A stretch of DNA of 64,000 nucleotides from Methanomicrobia archaeon (lineage in GTDB: Archaea > Halobacteriota > Bog-38 > Methanoflorentales > Methanoflorentaceae). Positions 61,524-64,000 of the stretch are shown here, one piece after another (position 1 is the stretch's first letter; every line of letters begins with the position of its first letter). The notes beneath the pieces were generated by a model. That model made no database searches, was not told where the DNA came from, and was given only the letters and a program-made list of their open reading frames with translations. The stretch spans positions 124,001-188,000 of the forward strand of contig JACTTZ010000004.1 of the NCBI GenBank assembly GCA_015660915.1, given 5' to 3'. The position numbers and the translations under genes are program-made.

Positions 61524-63221
61524 CTAAGTTGACGTTGCCCCTTTGAGTTTGAACTGCAGACGGTACAACGCCTCAACACGCTCGAGCGTTTCAGCGTCGT
61601 CAGGACCTTTGTCTTCTCTTATTCGCACGATACGTGGAAAACGCAGGGCGTACCCAGAGGCATAATTCGGGCTCTTCTGGATCTCGTTGAATTTCACTTC
61701 GAGCACGATCTGCGGTTCAAGGTCCACGGTCCGCCCGTGCTCGCTGATGATGAGGGGCTTAATCTCTTCAGTCAGCTCTTTGAGTTGTTCATCGGAGGCG
61801 CCGCTCGAGACGCGCCCGACAGGGGCCCACTGCTCGTTATCCTCGTCTCGTGCCGCGAGCTCGTACGACGTGATCCAACCCGCTTTCCTTCCGTGGCCGT
61901 ACTCAGCCGCGATTACGACGAGATCAAGGCTCTCAAGGGTTTCCTTCAGCTTCACCATTTTCCGCCCGCGAATACCCGGACTGTAGTCAGCGTTGAGATC
62001 CTTCGCCATCAGTCCTTCGTGCCCTGCATCGATCGATTGCGTGAAGAATGCAGCAACGGCTTCGGGATCGTCAAGAATTTTGAATTCAGAGGGCTTACAT
62101 CGCCCATCGAGGGGCACTACAGTTTTTTCGAGAAGCGCACGTCTCTCCACAAAGGGAAGGTCAACGAGGCTGTCTCCGTTCAAGTAGAGGATATCAAAGG
62201 GGCGAAGTTGCATCGGGATCTGATGGCTCAGCTCTCTGACCTTATACTTGCGCCGGATCCGGTTCAGGACGTTTTGAAACGGTATCACTTTGCCGGTGCG
62301 ATTGTCCACGGCGATGGCCTCGCAGTCGAGAATGACCGAATCCGCGTGAATGCTTTCTTTGACCGCTACGCGGATATCAGGAAGTGCCTCGGTGAGGTCC
62401 TCCATCTTGCGCGAGAAGAGCTTAATGTCTGGCCCGACCTTATGAACCTGAATCCGCGCCCCGTCATACTTCGTCTCAAACGCTGCCCGCCCCCCCATCA
62501 CGTCTAACGCTTCGCTCGCGCCGGCGACGTTCTGGGCGAGCATAGGCCTGACAGGCCGCATCGGCTCGATGCCGAGCGCCCGCAAACCAGAAAACCCTTC
62601 CGTTTTGGCAATTCTCGCGACAAGGCCGATGTCGTTGGTGAGCATCCACGCGCGACGCACCGCGTCGGGCGGCACACCGAAGCTCTGGGCGACGGCATCT
62701 TCAGTCACGCCTTCTTTCGAGCCGATAAGGAGGTTACGCATCGCGAGGCTGACCAAGTAGTTCGCCTCCCGCGGCTCGGTCCTGCTTAAGAGGTTCGCGA
62801 GCATTCGTTGTTTCTTCTGCGCTGACCCTTTTCCCGTCGTTGCGGCCATTTCCTCGAACTGACGATATAACTCGACGACGGTGAGGTCCTCCTCGAACGC
62901 CGCAAGGCTCATTGCGACCTTCTTCTCCAGAAGTCGTTCCGCGGTAATGCCGAGGTGTCCCGTGTCGCGATAACTCTCTATGACATCCTCACTGCTCTTG
63001 CCGCTGATGTTCGCAATAACCTTGACCAACGTCTTCCCGGCCACGCCAATATCGCGCGTGTCCCATGCAGGGAATATCCGACCAGTCAGAAAGGTGCATA
63101 CAATTTCGATATCGTCCTCAGAAGCGCGCGTCAAAAAATCAGCTATGATGTCAGTTTTTTTAAGTCTCGAGGAATAAGCAGTTAGCTCATCGAACAGGGA
63201 GGCAAGCTCCGCAAAATACAT
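61524..63221 (-). CDS. lig: ATP-dependent DNA ligase
   Basis: A 565-residue replicative/repair ligase of archaeal type, close to the usual 560-600 length. The N-terminal DNA-binding domain (1-220) is followed by the adenylation domain with nucleophile Lys251 in ETKYDGARIQ (motif I). Motif III-like ILDCEAIAVD and motif V MVKLK precede the OB domain, and RFPRIVRIREDK (motif VI) ends it. The ligase seals nicks with ATP. The start ATG at 63221 is the first of the domain. This gene is the best single evidence that the window is archaeal. Confidence 0.96.
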   Translation of the reverse strand: MYFAELASLFDELTAYSSRLKKTDIIADFLTRASEDDIEIVCTFLTGRIFPAWDTRDIGVAGKTLVKVIANISGKSSEDVIESYRDTGHLGITAERLLEKKVAMSLAAFEEDLTVVELYRQFEEMAATTGKGSAQKKQRMLANLLSRTEPREANYLVSLAMRNLLIGSKEGVTEDAVAQSFGVPPDAVRRAWMLTNDIGLVARIAKTEGFSGLRALGIEPMRPVRPMLAQNVAGASEALDVMGGRAAFETKYDGARIQVHKVGPDIKLFSRKMEDLTEALPDIRVAVKESIHADSVILDCEAIAVDNRTGKVIPFQNVLNRIRRKYKVRELSHQIPMQLRPFDILYLNGDSLVDLPFVERRALLEKTVVPLDGRCKPSEFKILDDPEAVAAFFTQSIDAGHEGLMAKDLNADYSPGIRGRKMVKLKETLESLDLVVIAAEYGHGRKAGWITSYELAARDEDNEQWAPVGRVSSGASDEQLKELTEEIKPLIISEHGRTVDLEPQIVLEVKFNEIQKSPNYASGYALRFPRIVRIREDKGPDDAETLERVEALYRLQFKLKGATST

Positions 63222-63510
63222 ACATGATCAATGCTGCCTACGGGGGCTTAACAATAACGTTAGGAACCTGAAGAGGCTTGGCTGTGACACAGAAGAGGAG
63301 TAGTGACTCTGTTACCTCCCTAGCACGTAATCGATCCGGAAAAAAGCTGTGTGCGATAAAAAGTAACCGACGAGCCAACGAACGAAAAACGAGCGTAGTT
63401 CTTGCCGGTTCGTGAGACAATAAGAGAGCCCTGTCTCCAGACGTAAATGGAGTAACGGCTGCAGTAATGCGCACCACGCTTAAGTCCGAACCCGACACGC
63501 CCGCGACGCT

Positions 63511-63954
63511 CTACCGGCTCCTGACTATCAACACCGGAACTCTAGACCCGCGTACCACCTTATCAGCGACGCTGCCGATAAGCAGGCGATCCAAACCTTT
63601 TCGCCCGTGCGACCCAATTACGACGAGATCGATATCTTGACTTCCAGCGTACTTGTCTATCTCCTCGGCCGGGTGACCGTCGAGTACCGTTGTGACAATC
63701 CGATCTTCATTCACGCCGCGCGACGCTAGGTCTCTTTTGGCATTCGCGACGATTTGCTTTCCCTCGTCGAGAAGCACGTCGTACATGTTTTCCCAAGATG
63801 AATCGATAGGGTATGCCGTAAACCCGGCGATGTCGAGTACGTAAGCGATGTGCACGGTCGCGTCAGTGAGTCGCGCGAAATAGGCCGCGTGGTCATAAAC
63901 GGGGGCCATTAGATCCCCGCCATCCGTTCCGATCAGTATTTTTTCATATTCCAT
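63511..63954 (-). CDS. universal stress protein, UspA family
   Basis: A 147-residue Usp protein with a complete ATP-binding loop: ILIGTDGGDLMAPVYDHAAY at the start, then VVIGSHGRKGLDRLLIGSVA followed by PVLIVRSR, which fits G-x-x-G-x(9)-G-S. It should bind ATP, unlike the relative at 56197. The start is fixed by gggtgatc three bases before the ATG. The 289 bases between it and DNA ligase contain an open frame with no protein-like features. Confidence 0.92.
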   Translation of the reverse strand: MEYEKILIGTDGGDLMAPVYDHAAYFARLTDATVHIAYVLDIAGFTAYPIDSSWENMYDVLLDEGKQIVANAKRDLASRGVNEDRIVTTVLDGHPAEEIDKYAGSQDIDLVVIGSHGRKGLDRLLIGSVADKVVRGSRVPVLIVRSR

Positions 63955-64000
63955 ACGGGATCACCCACTACAACTGGCTGCAGCTCCCTCTTCAACGGGC

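Noticed and set aside
63238-63498. An 86-codon minus-strand frame between UspA and DNA ligase
   Set aside because: No ribosome site, no recognisable motif and no coupling to either neighbour.

Overview
The window reads as a mesophilic euryarchaeon, probably from the methanogen/Methanomicrobia side of the tree. The reasons are an ATP-dependent archaeal-type DNA ligase, an Hsp20, a SOUL protein, several archaeal families (DUF3795, DUF1622, AbrB next to ArsM, stand-alone Lrp/AsnC ligand-binding domains), and promoters of archaeal type. Many genes have an A/T-rich TATA element about 25 nt before the start codon and no leader, while others have a GGAGGTGA-like ribosome site. No rRNA, complete tRNA, CRISPR array or recognisable transposase was seen, and no methanogenesis gene falls in the window.

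Layout. 0-12 kb: an ABC ATPase cut by the window edge, a cupin, an M24 peptidase, Hsp20, an MFS exporter, small enzymes, a chagasin-like lipoprotein, glutamate decarboxylase copy 1, and a second MFS exporter followed by a 33-residue membrane peptide. 12-20 kb: a Kv-type channel, then an accessory region with a decayed antiporter, a TcmP/radical-SAM pair, a small membrane protein broken at a slippery A-run, and an overlapping HD-hydrolase/YwgA-like pair. The first half of this region is bracketed by two copies of the same degraded gene fragment. 20-22 kb: a 19-repeat HEAT protein. 23-25 kb: an ArsR repressor with its operator and a Zn/Cd-type P1B ATPase. 26-37 kb: a transglutaminase-like protein, an HdeD-like protein, a ClC protein, SHOCT remnants, a proteasome-fold hydrolase with a coiled-coil partner, an AI-2E-family permease, a YrhK-like protein, glutamate decarboxylase copy 2 and a frameshifted SOUL protein.

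37.8-40.8 kb is an arsenic neighbourhood: ArsC, a tandem pair of Lrp-type ligand-binding domains, ArsM and a Cys-rich AbrB protein. 41-45 kb is a markedly GC-rich insert holding a beta-phosphoglucomutase/trehalose-phosphatase fusion overlapping a GH65 phosphorylase. A second GC-rich insert at 51.1-52.5 kb carries a GH130 enzyme. Both look transferred, and the first abuts a truncated flavin-reductase fragment. 45-64 kb returns to ordinary composition: a broken ferredoxin-like gene, a DUF1254-type lipoprotein, DUF3795, an MGMT-fold protein, an NAD(P)-binding protein, DUF1622, an ArsB/NhaD-type carrier, two UspA proteins, a P2-type ATPase, an HPr-kinase-like protein and DNA ligase.

How the genes may work together. 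The two Gad enzymes, the HdeD-like protein, the ClC protein and several ion carriers resemble the parts of enterobacterial acid resistance, dispersed over 28 kb. The arsenic, Zn/Cd and universal-stress genes add a metal and stress theme. The 14-20 kb segment is the most defence-like. The window also has an unusual number of single-base frameshifts and gene fragments, so either the genome is eroding here or the assembly has homopolymer errors.
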